Under the pieces are notes generated by a model, which ran no database searches, had not been told where the DNA came from, and was given only the letters and a program-made list of their open reading frames with translations. This document shows positions 20,378-30,602 of a DNA stretch of 64,000 nucleotides, piece by piece. Where the stretch lies: contig NC_050105.1 of NCBI RefSeq assembly GCF_902167145.1, positions 138,369,988 to 138,433,987 on the forward strand. The letters are read 5' to 3'. The position numbers and the translations under genes were made by a program. The DNA comes from Zea mays. Lineage: Eukaryota > Streptophyta > Magnoliopsida > Poales > Poaceae. The first letter of the stretch is position 1. Each line of letters opens with the position of its first letter.

Positions 20378-21963
20378 GTGGGGTAAGCCACTGGCTCGAT
20401 GAATTTAGCCTCCAGGAGGCGATGCACCTCCGCCTTGGCGGCCTCTGTCTTTTCGTCTGACATTTTGCGAAGCTTTTGCTTTTTGGGTCGCACCGAAGGG
20501 TCAATCCCCAAGCTATGCTCAATTATGGCTCGGCTGACTCCGACCAGATCGAGGGCAGACCAGGCGAAGACATCTTTATTCTTGGCCAGGCAGCAGAGAA
20601 GTTTCTCTTCTTCAAGTGAGGTGAGGTCTTCGCTGATAGTTACTGTCTGCTTGGGCGTGGCCTGATCGAGGGGGACAGTCTTGGTCCCGTCTTGGCACTG
20701 CAACTGTGCCTTGTCGTGCTGCTTGTCGGTTGGGCTGGCCGGCGCGGGGACCTCGTGCTGGGTCGTGAGACAGTGTACGTTTCTCTGACCGGGCACGAAG
20801 TCCCGCTCAATGTTGCGCGCCGTCTGCTGGTTGCCGTAGACTGTGATGGCGCCTAGCGGGCCTGGTATCTTCATACATAGGTACAACCCGTGGATGGCAG
20901 CTTCGAACTTGTTGATGGAACCCCGGCCCATGATGGCGTTGTATGGATATACCATGTCGACAATGTCGAAGGTTACTTGCTCACTTCGGGCATTGGGCGC
21001 TACACCGAAGGAGAGGGGCAACTCTATCTTGCCAACTGGAAAGGTGCCCTTGCCGCCGAAACCATACAACGGGTTGTCCGAAGGCTTCAGCAAGCTGTGG
21101 CTTATACCCATGCGGTCGAAGGCGTGGAGAAAGATGATGTCCGCCTGACTGCCGTTGTCGACCAGGACTTTGTGTAAGTCCCAGCCTGCCACGCTGCAAT
21201 TGATGACCATAGCGTCGATGTGGGGGGCGCTGCGCAGGTCGACGTCTCGTGCGTCGAAGGTTAGCGGTATGTGGGACCACTTCGTCTGCACGACTGGGCC
21301 AGTGACGGCGACATGGTTGATGCTGCGGTAGTGGTCCCGCTTCTGCCGCTTGGTGTCGAAGTCAGTGCTAGACCCCCCTGTTATCATGTGAATGACTCCG
21401 CGATATGGTTGATCGGCGAAGTCTTCCTGCTTTGGGGCATGGGGGATGTTCTGATGTTGCTGGTGTGGTGGTGGGGGTGGAGGAGGTACGATTTGTACTT
21501 CCTGATGGTGTTGGTAAGCGTGGTGCGGTGGATGCGGAGCGGGAGCGTGGATATATGGTGGAGGGGGTGGCTGGTAATTATGCGCGACAATTCTGGGATT
21601 GTCGGCTGGCTGCGCCCGCGCCATTCTGTCTCTGGTGGCCTTCGTCTCGGGGCAGTCTTTGGTCTGGTGGGCGCAGTCTTCGCCGTGGAAAAGGCAATAG
21701 AATCGGCGCGGCGGCTGCTGCGCCCGCCCTCGACCCCTGCCGCGTGTTCCATTTCCGCGGCCCTGGGGGGGATATTCCTGGCGGCGAGGGGGATCAGCAG
21801 CAGGCTGTTGATTGACGATGTTGTGCACTTGCTGTTGACTGCGGCCATCTCGACCGGAGTCTGGTTGCGGAGTCCTCGTCCACGTGCGGCTGGACTGCGG
21901 GGCATCTTTGGGCTTCCGCTGTGACTCAACCTTGCGCTGGTGGAGCTCTTCGGATTTGGCATA
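20320..21963 (-). pseudogene. gag-pol: G1 gag C-terminus, protease and start of RT
   Basis: This frame is open from 22158, but gag homology starts only after the frame break near 21963. It reads KYAKSEELHQRKV, then a Gly/Arg-rich stretch and a degenerate knuckle (CLFHGEDCAHQTKDC), a long Pro/His stretch, the aspartic protease motif [14 protein letters not shown] (DNG, usual for Tat protease in my recollection), [13 protein letters not shown] and [12 protein letters not shown], and the RT leader DVFAWSALDLVGV. After VVMVQKK (~20345) the frame leaves the RT and stops at 20320. The frame change falls in a run of six A (minus strand). Confidence 0.8.
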
Positions 21964-23102
21964 TTTTCGAAGAGCTGATATAGCTCCTGCAAGCTCTTGG
22001 GTGGATCTCTGATACAATGGCTGTAGAGGACGCCAGCCCGAAGGCCATTGATGGCGTAGTGGATAGCAATCTGATCGTCGACAGAGGGCAGCTGTGACTT
22101 GAGTGTTAAGAACTTGCGGTAATACTCCCGCAGAGTCTCCTTTTCCAGCTGTTTGCAAAGCGAGAGCTCAGCCAAAGCGTCGGTGTCTGGACGGTACCCT
22201 TGGAAGTTGAGGAGGAACTTGTCCCTGAGACTTCGCCACGAATCAATGGACAGCGGAGGCAATCTGGTGAACCAGGTGAGTGCTGGGCCCTCTAGTGCGA
22301 TGATGAAAGACTTCGTCATTGTGGCGTCGTCTCCTCCGGCTGATGCAACGGCGACTTGATAACTCATGATGTACTGCGCCGGGTCGGTGCTGCCGTTGTA
22401 CTTGGGGTATGCCCCCGCTCGAAAGTTAGCTGGCCAAGGCGTCACTTGTAGGTGTGGCGCCAGGGGACTTCGCTCGTCGAGGTAGTTGACCCCTTGGAAT
22501 GGCGCGCCGTGCTGGGAGACGTAGTCATGCTGGGGGAAACGCGGGTTCTCCGGCTGCGCCCGGTGCTGCAGGGGTGGGCCATGCTGCCGGCCGAGGTGGC
22601 CTTCGCGCGTGTCCTCCGGTTGTGTGCGCTGTTGGAGGGGTGGCTCTTGCTGTAGACCGAGGTGGCCTTCGCGCTGCATCAGCGCGATCTCGCGCTCGAG
22701 GTCTTGGGCTTTCTGCTCCTCGTCGCGTATCATCTGCCGCACTTTGGCTAATGCGGACACACGCTGGCGCTTGGCCTCCAGTATCTCTTTCTGCCTCTGG
22801 AGATTGCGGTTCCTGAGGCGCAGGGCGCGCAGCTGCAGCTGTTCTTCTGTTGAGACGCCGAGGACCTCACCGTCCTCGGTGAGGTCCGCGCCTTCCAGTG
22901 GAGCGAAACCTGGGGGCGGCTGTGGCTGTCCTTCGGTTCCGCAGGTGCGGAAGGTGTCGTCTTCGCCGGTGTGGGGAACATTGTCTTCAGTGGGCTCTTG
23001 GTGGGTGGATTGGGTGAGGACGAGGGCCTTGCCCTTTCTTGCGGCCAGCAGTGCTGCCTTCGCAGCCTCGTCAGCCTTGGGGTTAGCTCTCTTGGGTGCC
23101 AT
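21964..23102 (-). pseudogene. gag: G1 gag N-terminal part
   Basis: Starts at ATG 23102 (MAPKRANPKADEA), 41 bp inside the LTR. After a Lys-rich start come an acidic/Pro region, a coiled coil (LRALRLRNRNLQRQKEILEA), Gln/Pro repeats and the capsid-like core (YQVAVASAGGDDA, FIIALEGPALTWFTRLPP, LRDKFLLNFQGYR, ELSLCKQLEKETLREYYR). The frame departs from the gag sequence after LYQLFE, near 21964. The sister copy G2 has one more T in the run at this point and reads on, so G1 carries a one-base deletion here. The ORF continues out of frame to 21384 without meaning. Confidence 0.85.
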
Positions 23103-23128
23103 CGCGGGTGGTTTTATCGTAGCACGAA

Positions 23129-23140
23129 CGGTGGGCGCCA
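23129..23140 (-). other. G1 primer-binding site
   Basis: Minus strand tggcgcccaccg, 2 bp inside the 5' LTR. This type is usual in Tat/Athila gypsy elements; I do not assign the tRNA. Confidence 0.75.
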
Positions 23141-23142
23141 AA

Positions 23143-23617
23143 TGTTGGAACTCGCTCTCAGCAACAAGAAGGCCAACAAGGGTGAACAGTGGTGACAACA
23201 GGGTTACGTGCACGGGGGCAATAGCTCTGTTGATCTAGCCTCTCACGGGCACAGTGCGGGGGTATTTATAGGTGTCTGAGCCCCCAGCGTCTTGTGTTAA
23301 GGACGCATGTGCCCTCAGACACCTATTTTATCCCCAGAATATTCCCATAAAGCAGGGTTACAAACTGTAATTACAAGTATTCCTTTACAAGTTAGGCCCG
23401 TAATACAGAGGCGGCCACGCGGGGCCCGTTACAATGGGCCAGATCGCACGTGGGCCTTGGGACTGAACGAGGACGCGCCGTGGGAGGACGTCGCCGCAGG
23501 CCTTCGTCAAAGTGCCGAGTCCTGCGAAGGGTGTCCCTGCCCGCTTTGTCTCTATCGGACCAGCGGCTGCAGCGAAGGCCTCGAGCGAAGGGTGGCGTCT
23601 TTGCCTTCGCCCCAACA
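23143..23617 (-). repeat. 5' LTR of G1 (475 bp)
   Basis: Pairs with 11869-12343; by eye only two substitutions (near 23254 and 23554). TATA-like box at 23263-23270 on the plus strand reads tatttata. Confidence 0.9.
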
Positions 23618-24050
23618 CCAACCATCTCCCGAGGGCGCCAGCCCGACCTGAGGCCTCGGATGATCAACTCCGGCATCGGTCCTGCTAACGGACAACCCGG
23701 CTAGGCTCCGGCCAACCAGGTTTCATTCTCGAGCCGACTCCGCCTCTATTCATACTGATATCGCTACCCCTGGCCTCGGCTCGTCGAAGAGCGGCCGAGG
23801 GGTCTCTCTAACTAAGCTAGAGGAGCCTCGGACAGCAAGGCCGACCGAGCCGAGGGACTCCTACGCCTCCGGGATACGGATATCTCACTCGTCACCTTGA
23901 CACGGGGCGACTCATGCTTGGTGAAGCGGTTCAGATAATCAACAGACGAGTCTTAGCGCTAAAAAATGAGGAAAAAAACACGGCTCCATGCCGTAATTAC
24001 ATACATGTTCAGGCCCCGAAAGCCGTAATGAACAAAAAACACCGGCATTC
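23618..24050 (+). other. Huck 3' region, middle part
   Basis: Starts with the TSD ccaac and continues the Huck sequence broken at 11868. It contains the third ~70-bp unit (23831-23902). No gene is seen. It ends with cattc (24046-24050), the TSD of the next insertion. Confidence 0.75.
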
Positions 24051-26048
24051 TGAAGCGTCCCAATCCTCTGGGACTCAAATGTGATACAATTACTAGTCCC
24101 AGGAGGCTAGTAAACACATTTATACATCAGATGATTCCAGATCTGCTTAAACGAGACAAACCTATAAAGGTGGCGAACAACTTTAAGAGTTGGTCCACAA
24201 CTCGGGACATATCATCAGAGTGGGGCTGAAGCAGCCCGATATACGCAGCGAAGCAAGTCAGCGGTCCAACAGCCACAGGCAAGGTTGGGAACAGTCGTAA
24301 CTCTTACCCGATCTCCTTTTTCTGAAAAACAACAAATAAGCAAGGGTGAGTACAAACGTACTCAGCAGCCCACCTTCACCCGCGGAATGGGGAAATCAGA
24401 TATAATGCATGGAATATGTAGAGCTCAGGATATTTTGCAGAAACAGCAATATTTTATGCAGAGTTGTTTTGAAAAACATTTTGTATTTTTGCAAAGTGCG
24501 TCCTCTCCAAAAGGAGCAGGAAGTTTTTCAGTATTATAACAAAATCCCCTAGACTAAACCATCCAGGTATCTCAGCAGTTTCCCACTGGTTTTCCTTTTC
24601 AAAAACAGCTACTGGACTTCCCGTCCACCATAGCTCACGGCTCAACCGCTGGTCCTTTTAAAAACCACTTTTCTCAAAACCATCTCTTTTTTTAAAACAA
24701 AACATTAATTGCCATACCATACCAGACTCGTCCATTCCTGTGGACACAGACTATTCGAATAGGTTTGAACTCTGCGCAGAGGTGTACACTTTACCCACTA
24801 GTCCGGCTCTGCGATCTCATGATCAATGAGATCCGAATCCGAATCTCTTTCTTTCCCCGCACGTCCTAACCTTAACGGTTATCCGGAAGGAGTTAGGCCA
24901 CCACCATGTCCAAACCGGACAAAACTTTCCCCCTCCTTATCCTCCCGGTGCTCCCCAGCCTTCATAACCCTGGGGTTGGACCGTACGAGTTCAGATTGAG
25001 TGACTGCCCACACAGTCTCGAGTGGTTGTACTATTAAAGAGTACAGGTAGTGAAGATGACAAACCGGTCCTTATATGAGGGGACAATCCTTCTGCTCACG
25101 CCTAAACCAGCTGAGCCAACACCTTAGGCCCTCCCCTAAACCAGGGAGTCCCTGATTATCCCACTCACAAGGTGATAAGGGTGAAAACCCTTCATCACAC
25201 ACATTTTGAAAAGCATTTTCTTTTGAAAACTCACACCTTTTCTCAAATCATTTGGAACATATATATCAGGGATTGATTGCGGCAAGCGGCTGGGTGGCCA
25301 TAATAACTTGTCTCAAAATCATATCGTGCATAAAATAACAGGCTGAGGGTTGTGGTTGAAAAATCATAGGTAATTTATGCATCAAAGGGATCCAGTGAGC
25401 TTGCCGTGCTTATTCGGCGAAGGGGGAAGGAGAGCTCGCGGAACTGGCTTCTGGCTCCACCGCCTGGCGTAGACTTGCAGATCTAGCCTCCACGAGATGG
25501 CACGAACGCTCTGATAACTATGCAACATGAACAAGCAAACATACAAACCAGCAAGTATACCAACAAATATTTAGTATAGTGGTCAGAAAAGCAATATATG
25601 GATGGGTAGAGTCTTGAGTAGAATCTATGTCATGTGGTGTTGTGATATTACTGGTGGTGGAGCGGAGGTGCTTACCAGGAGGGTGGACTGGAGGCAAAGC
25701 GACACTATGCGTGTAGCCGGCAGAGCGGAGTAATTGAGTGGGTGGGAGTTTTCCTTGGCTGAGGGTGTGGAGTGTGTGTGGAGAGGGAGAGGGTAGCTGG
25801 GTGTATTTATAGCTGGGTGTATGTGGTGTAGCACAGTGAAGTTCACTGTAGGTGAGAATAGTGACGAATGAATCGTCTGACTTAGAATGAACAGGAGAGT
25901 TATAGGCAGAATATGGGACGAGAGTATTTTGGGAGTCTTCTGGAACACGAACCATGCTTAAGGGATGACATGGTTGGATAGGGAATAATTTGATAAGAAT
26001 TTAGAAACAAGAATTATTGGAATCTGAGTTTGGAAGCCTGGTTCAAAG

Positions 26049-26120
26049 GAATCTCAAAGTTAAGCATGCTCAACTTGGAGAAACCTAGGATGGGTGACCA
26101 GATGGGAAGTTCCCTACTGG
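26049..26120 (+). ncRNA. 5S rRNA-like segment inside the LTR (copy 1)
   Basis: About 72 bp that aligns almost gap-free with the 3' two thirds of plant 5S rRNA as I remember it. It has the box A region aagttaagcatgct (26057-26070) and the box C region ctaggatgggtgacc (26085-26099), followed by tgggaagt. The intermediate element is diverged, and the first ~40 nt of 5S are missing or unrecognisable. Orientation is plus, opposite to the element. It is probably a 5S-derived sequence captured in the LTR rather than a functional rRNA gene. Confidence 0.65.
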
Positions 26121-26227
26121 AAGGAAAATCACAGTCACCGGAGTCCGTATGACTGGAATATGGGTCTGGCTGGTATTAAGTGGGCTGGACAGCATGATGG
26201 ATGAGTAGTTGAAATTTGGGATGACTG

Positions 26228-26910
26228 GATGACCGATGAATAGTAATGATGATTAGTAACGATGAATAGTGGCGACGGAAAAGTAATTATACATATCATC
26301 GATGAATAGTAACGATGATGAATAGTAATGGTAAATAGTAACGATGATGAATAGTGTATGTGAATAGTAACGATGAATAGTAATGGTGAATAGTAATGTG
26401 AATAGTAACAGTGAATAGTCGTATGAACGAACGATGAACGATGAATAGGAACTATGAACGAACGGACGAACGATCGAATGATCGGACGAACGAACGATCG
26501 GAATTTCGGCAGCATAACGGCAGGAAAAGATTATTTGGACGAACGAACGGACGAACGATCGAATGATCGGACGAACGAACGATCGGAATTTCGGCAGCAT
26601 AACGGCAGGACAAAGATTATCTGGAAGAACGATGAATAGGGACTATGAACGAACGATGAACGATGAATAGGGAACTATGAACGAACGATGAACGATCGAA
26701 TGATCGAACAATCGAACGATCGGAATTTCGGCAGCATAACAGCAGGAAAAAGATTATTTGGATGAACGAACGGACGAACGATCGAACGATCGGACGAACG
26801 CATGAACGAACCATGAACGATCGGACGAACGATCGAACGATCGAACGAACAAACGAACAAACTAAGAACAGGGGGACGAACGATCGAAGAACGATCGAAC
26901 GATCCTTGTG
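26228..26910. repeat. Short tandem repeats in the LTR (copy 1)
   Basis: First gatgaatagtaac-type units (26228-26420), then gaacgaacgatcg-type units (26420-26910) with interspersed copies of ggaatttcggcagcataac. The matching array in the other LTR (32780-33413) is shorter by about 48 bp near its right end. Confidence 0.85.
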
Positions 26911-27528
26911 CTAGTGTGTGCTTGTGTGGAACATGGAGTGGGTGTGTGGGGGGGGGGAGAGAGTTGCCATGAAATGGCTTGGGGTGGGATGAGAGGAGGC
27001 CCTTGCCCCTCTATTTATAGCCATGGTGGGGGGATTAGGGGGAGGGATGAGAGGATTAGTGGGAGGATGAGAGGATTAGTGGGAGGTTAGCATGTATTTG
27101 TCTTGTATAAGTGAGATTTGCTTGTAGAGCTCACCGTATGACACTGGAGGCATACGTATACGTATGAGCATGAGGAAAGTTATGAAGAAAATATTTATAG
27201 GGACTTGAAAAATGATTCTGAAGATATTTCTCAAGAGGAAAATACTTGGAGATATATCTGTGGAATATTTGGACAGTATTTCTGGACAGAACTTGAAGGG
27301 GGTTACTCGAGAAATATCTAGGCGGTATTTCTGGAAAGAAATTGAGGGGGATCACTGGAGAAACATTTGTAGGATATTTGAGGAGGATTTTGGAGAGAAT
27401 ATAGACCACTATATTTTATTTGCTGATATCAACTCACAAACAAACATTTTGAAATGAAACTTGAAATTCATTTTGAATTTAGGGCGAGTTTGAGAAAATT
27501 TCAAGATTTGAATTTTTGGGATGCTACA

Positions 27529-27575
27529 AATCTACCCCACTTAAAAGGAATCTCGTCCTCGAGATTCGGCTTAGA
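27529..27575 (-). other. Polypurine tract and adjoining hairpin
   Basis: On the minus strand the purine-rich ttaagtggggtagatt lies directly before the 3' LTR. Just before it is an inverted repeat, gaatctcg with a 4-bp loop and cgagattc (27551-27570). A second 'taccccactta' is at 27963-27973. Confidence 0.65.
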
Positions 27576-29367
27576 AGGGTTATGGGTATAGCTTTACTTC
27601 AGCTACATATCTTCACTTTGCAGACTCTTCGAGGAGATGGAACTTCAACAAAATCCGGCCTTCGAGGAGCATCTGGTTGCTGATTGCAAACGTTGATTCT
27701 GGCTACTCAAAGAATCATCTTCAGGCTTCTAGGTTTCGCTTGGCAGCTAGCTTATTGAAGAAGCATTGATGCCGACACGCAAACCTTCCTCTTGCGAACT
27801 CCCACATGGATTCCTTCCTTGATTGGTCTTCTGGTGCTTCATCAATAAAACTTGGGTGACCACTTCTCATCTAGGAACTTATATGCTTGGATGATCTGGT
27901 CCTTCACAAGCTTGCTATAGGCCTTCTTCTTTTTCTCCATAGCAACAACCTTACTGGAACACTACCCCACTTAAAATGAATGAGGGTAGGACTCTTGAAT
28001 CTTGGGGATTTGAACTCCTTGAAGTACCTCATAACAAAGGTCTTACGGGGCCTTCTTCTGCTGTTGCTACTTGGGCAGACTGCAGAGAGATGACTGACAC
28101 AGGGTTGATTCTGGGAGAACCTTCTTCTCATCTTCTCTTCACTATTTTCTTTTCTCTTCTTACTGCTCCTTTCTTTCTCTTTGCTCTTCCCACTGGAGGA
28201 TTCTATCAAAGAGTATTACCATCACACAGAGGAGGAAACCAAAGATGTTGAACCATATACAACAGTCTTCAACCCAAGAATCACCAAGCATTGTGATCTT
28301 AGGGGCGAGGGAGTGGAAAATGGAGTTGCTTGCGATTTGGCAGAGGGGATTTATCTGGAGTGTGCTTTGAGCGAGTTGGGAGTTGAGGGAGCTGGTGGGG
28401 GGGGTTTATAGGCGAGCGTTGGTGTTCGGTTGCGGAGTATTGGTGATGGAGTAGGTGCTACGTGGCAACAGGTGCGACGGAGGGGAAGGGGGGCCTGGTG
28501 CCGACGATGATGGCGGCGGTGGGTGCGCTGCAAAGGGGGGTGGGCGGCGGTAGTGCGCTGCAAAGGGGGCATGGGCGGCGGTGCTAGTGCGCATGGAGGC
28601 GGGCACGCGTGCGGGGGCACTAGTGAGTGGTGGGGTCGATGACCCTTATGTTTGTGGTCTCTGGTTCTAAGAATCTTTGCCTCTCTGTATGGTAATAACT
28701 CCTTCTGTCCTCTTTTCCTGTTTACTTTGACTCAGGGGCAGTGCTTTGATTCTCACGGTCGGTCCTTTTGACTGAGCGGCTGGACTGGTTTCTTCTGTAG
28801 CTTATTCCATGCTTCAAGGGTAAGCTTCCCGGTATCTTCTTGGGTAAGGCACTTTTCTCTTCAGATGGGTTAAGATGAGAATGGAAGCATAAGGTAAGGA
28901 TTAGCTCTAATTTGTGATCTATGTTTTTAGAGAAAACCTTTTTAAGAAAAAGGAAAAGAAAAAACACAAGCTCAGCAATGATAAGCACAAACAAATCAAA
29001 TGTTTTGAATAAGGGTAGAATAGAGTTTTTCCAAAGCACGGGCTACTCAGATTCGAGGGCTAAGCATAACTACTATTGCTTGGCTCCTGAATTGAGAACT
29101 ATGCTAAATGCAACTTATGAGCACTAACGTTAAAGCATCACATATGCACTTAAAAGGGGAGAAAACATCAAGCGAAATTCATTTTGAAATGCCCTAGGGG
29201 GCCACACAAATAGAGTTTTTCAAGGCACGGGACTACACGATTACCTCTCATACATGCAGGGCTCTAGCCAAAGTGAAGAAAAACTTCACTACCTAATGCA
29301 CGCAGAGGACTGGGTATAACTAACTCAGATCTGGCAGCTTCTCTTCTGGCAAGGCTGACGCACAACT
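27576..29367 (-). other. Non-coding 3' interior of the non-autonomous element
   Basis: About 1.8 kb between the ORF stop and the polypurine tract. Small ORFs (27904-28411, 28351-28620, 28722-29039) show no domain or shared motif. This is the place where an autonomous relative would have pol; nothing of it is recognisable. Confidence 0.6.
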
Positions 29368-30456
29368 TCAATCTGAGATATCTCCTGGATGGGTCAACAG
29401 GGAGCTGATGTTGATGACTTCTTCTGGCGGCAACTGAGATGGCAAGACGGGGTCGAACTCTTCTTCAAGCTGGACTGGCTCTTGTAGCTCCTCAGAGGGC
29501 GGTGGTGCTGGCGGGGTGCTTGTAGCTTCTTCCTTGACCTCACGGGACGGTGCTAGAACCTTCTTCAAGGTGAAGGGCTCAAACAACTCTGGCGGGGGAT
29601 CCTGGGAGGACTCGGGGTGCTCTTGCTTATCCATAGCCTTAGGGGAGACTGGAATTCCTTCCAAGACTATGGTTCCTTCCGGGAGTTCCCAAGCCTTCTT
29701 CTCTCCTCTGATAGAGACCGGGTGACCTTCAAGAATCTCGGAATCTTCAGCTCTCCTGGGTTGAACTGGGTTGGATGGAGCGGGCTCTTGGATCCGCAGG
29801 GCTCTACGTTGGTTATGGGTTACCAAGTAGGCCTCCATCAACTTCTGGATATGCTCATCCTTGGCTTGCTTCAGGGCTTCAACAGCAATGGCTTCATGAC
29901 TTTCTAAGGCAGCTACACGGGCTTGAGCTGTGGTGAGATCCACATGGAGCTTACGATTGAGCTTCTCTGCATCTTCTACTCGGGTAATCATCTGACGGTG
30001 GTGCCGGGCCAAGAAATCATACTGCGCATCAAGGGTGAGCAGGTATGCAGTGAGGTACACGACTGTGGGGTCATCCTCAAGCAGCTGCTGCCCTTCCAAT
30101 GCACGCATCCTGGCCATCCAAGCGGGACGGTCTCTCTGAAAGGGCGGAAAGAATCTGAGCGGAGTGTCGGCCACTTCTTCTTCATAAAGTTGACACAGGG
30201 CCCTCAATGCCTTGCGAGCGACGACTTGGCAGGTGTCTTTGAATCTGTGCCCAGCAGCAGTGACACTCCATTCCACATGGCGCGGACTGGATCCAATGTA
30301 TACAGTCACGACACACTTCTCTGTGCCATGATCGACGAATTCACGACCATCATACTCTGGCTGACTCCTGATTCCGAGGCGAACTGTGCATGCTCTCAGC
30401 AACTTGGGGAAACCATCTTCATTCTGGCACAAGCTAGTTTGGCACTGAACCTCCAT
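29368..30456 (-). CDS. Single ORF of the non-autonomous element, unknown function
   Basis: 362 codons from ATG 30456 (MEVQCQTSLCQNED); an upstream TTG at 30513 only extends the open frame. Residues ~20-100 look like a small alpha/beta fold (KCVVTVYIGSSPRHVEW, VVARKALRALCQLYEEE). A Phe/Pro patch (PLRFFPPF) follows, then a helical coiled-coil stretch (~125-205, with MITRVEDAEKLNRKLHVDL), and a long Pro/Glu-rich C-terminus ending GDISD. It has no zinc knuckle and no enzyme motif. It sits where the leader ORF at 1-654 sits in its own element, and the two share general layout. It may act in packaging or in using the machinery of an autonomous partner; this is inference only. Confidence 0.7.
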   Translation of the reverse strand: MEVQCQTSLCQNEDGFPKLLRACTVRLGIRSQPEYDGREFVDHGTEKCVVTVYIGSSPRHVEWSVTAAGHRFKDTCQVVARKALRALCQLYEEEVADTPLRFFPPFQRDRPAWMARMRALEGQQLLEDDPTVVYLTAYLLTLDAQYDFLARHHRQMITRVEDAEKLNRKLHVDLTTAQARVAALESHEAIAVEALKQAKDEHIQKLMEAYLVTHNQRRALRIQEPAPSNPVQPRRAEDSEILEGHPVSIRGEKKAWELPEGTIVLEGIPVSPKAMDKQEHPESSQDPPPELFEPFTLKKVLAPSREVKEEATSTPPAPPPSEELQEPVQLEEEFDPVLPSQLPPEEVINISSLLTHPGDISD

Positions 30457-30590
30457 CTGACTTCTGAGAGAAGGAAAGGGGAAAGCATTTTTGAAATGAA
30501 GGGATGAGAGCAAGAATTTTTTTAAGAAAATAGTTTGGACTCAAAAACTTTTGATCAGGCTAAGGGTTACGTCCTGCGGCCAACCTAACA

Positions 30591-30602
30591 GCTCTGATAC
30601 CA
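30591..30602 (-). other. Primer-binding site of the non-autonomous element
   Basis: Minus strand tggtatcagagc, initiator-Met type, 2 bp inside the 5' LTR. Confidence 0.85.

Larger units (their letters stand above)
11869..23617 (-). mobile_element. Tat-lineage Ty3/gypsy element G1 (Grande-like organisation), complete
   Basis: 11,749 bp with 475-bp LTRs (11869-12343 and 23143-23617) and perfect TSDs ccaac (11864-11868, 23618-23622). The primer site beside the right LTR shows it runs on the minus strand. Order in element sense: 5' LTR, gag, protease, RT, dual RNase H, integrase, 80-bp tandem repeats, an antisense gene, 3' LTR. A long 3' region with an antisense ORF and tandem repeats is known from Grande and other Tat elements; I cannot fix the exact family name. 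By eye the two LTRs differ at only two positions, so insertion is recent. Confidence 0.88.
24051..27528 (-). repeat. 3' LTR of the non-autonomous element (3478 bp)
   Basis: Contains the gagtacaaacgtactcagca block (24349-24368), the 'actttaccca' block (24788-24797), a 5S-like segment, short-repeat arrays and TATA-like tatttata (25804-25811, 27010-27017 on plus). The ORFs inside (24285, 25518, 26135, 27131 and others) recur in the other LTR simply because the DNA is duplicated; none has a recognisable domain. Confidence 0.9.

Noticed and set aside
21271..21924. 217-codon plus-strand ORF opposite G1 gag/protease (and 187-codon counterpart in G2)
   Set aside because: Present in both copies only because the sense strand encodes Pro/His-rich gag; the antisense reading has no start context or homology.
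25518..25955. 145-codon ORF (and its copy at 32074-32511)
   Set aside because: It lies inside the LTR and recurs only because LTRs are duplicated; Ser/Thr/His/Pro-rich composition without domain.
26049..26120. Functional 5S rRNA gene
   Set aside because: The first third of 5S is missing, the intermediate element is diverged, and no T-rich terminator follows; it is 5S-like, not a gene for ribosomal RNA.
26420..26910. Centromeric or knob satellite
   Set aside because: The units are short, irregular gaacgatcg variants confined to the LTR; they do not have the ~156 or ~180-bp periods of maize CentC or knob repeats.
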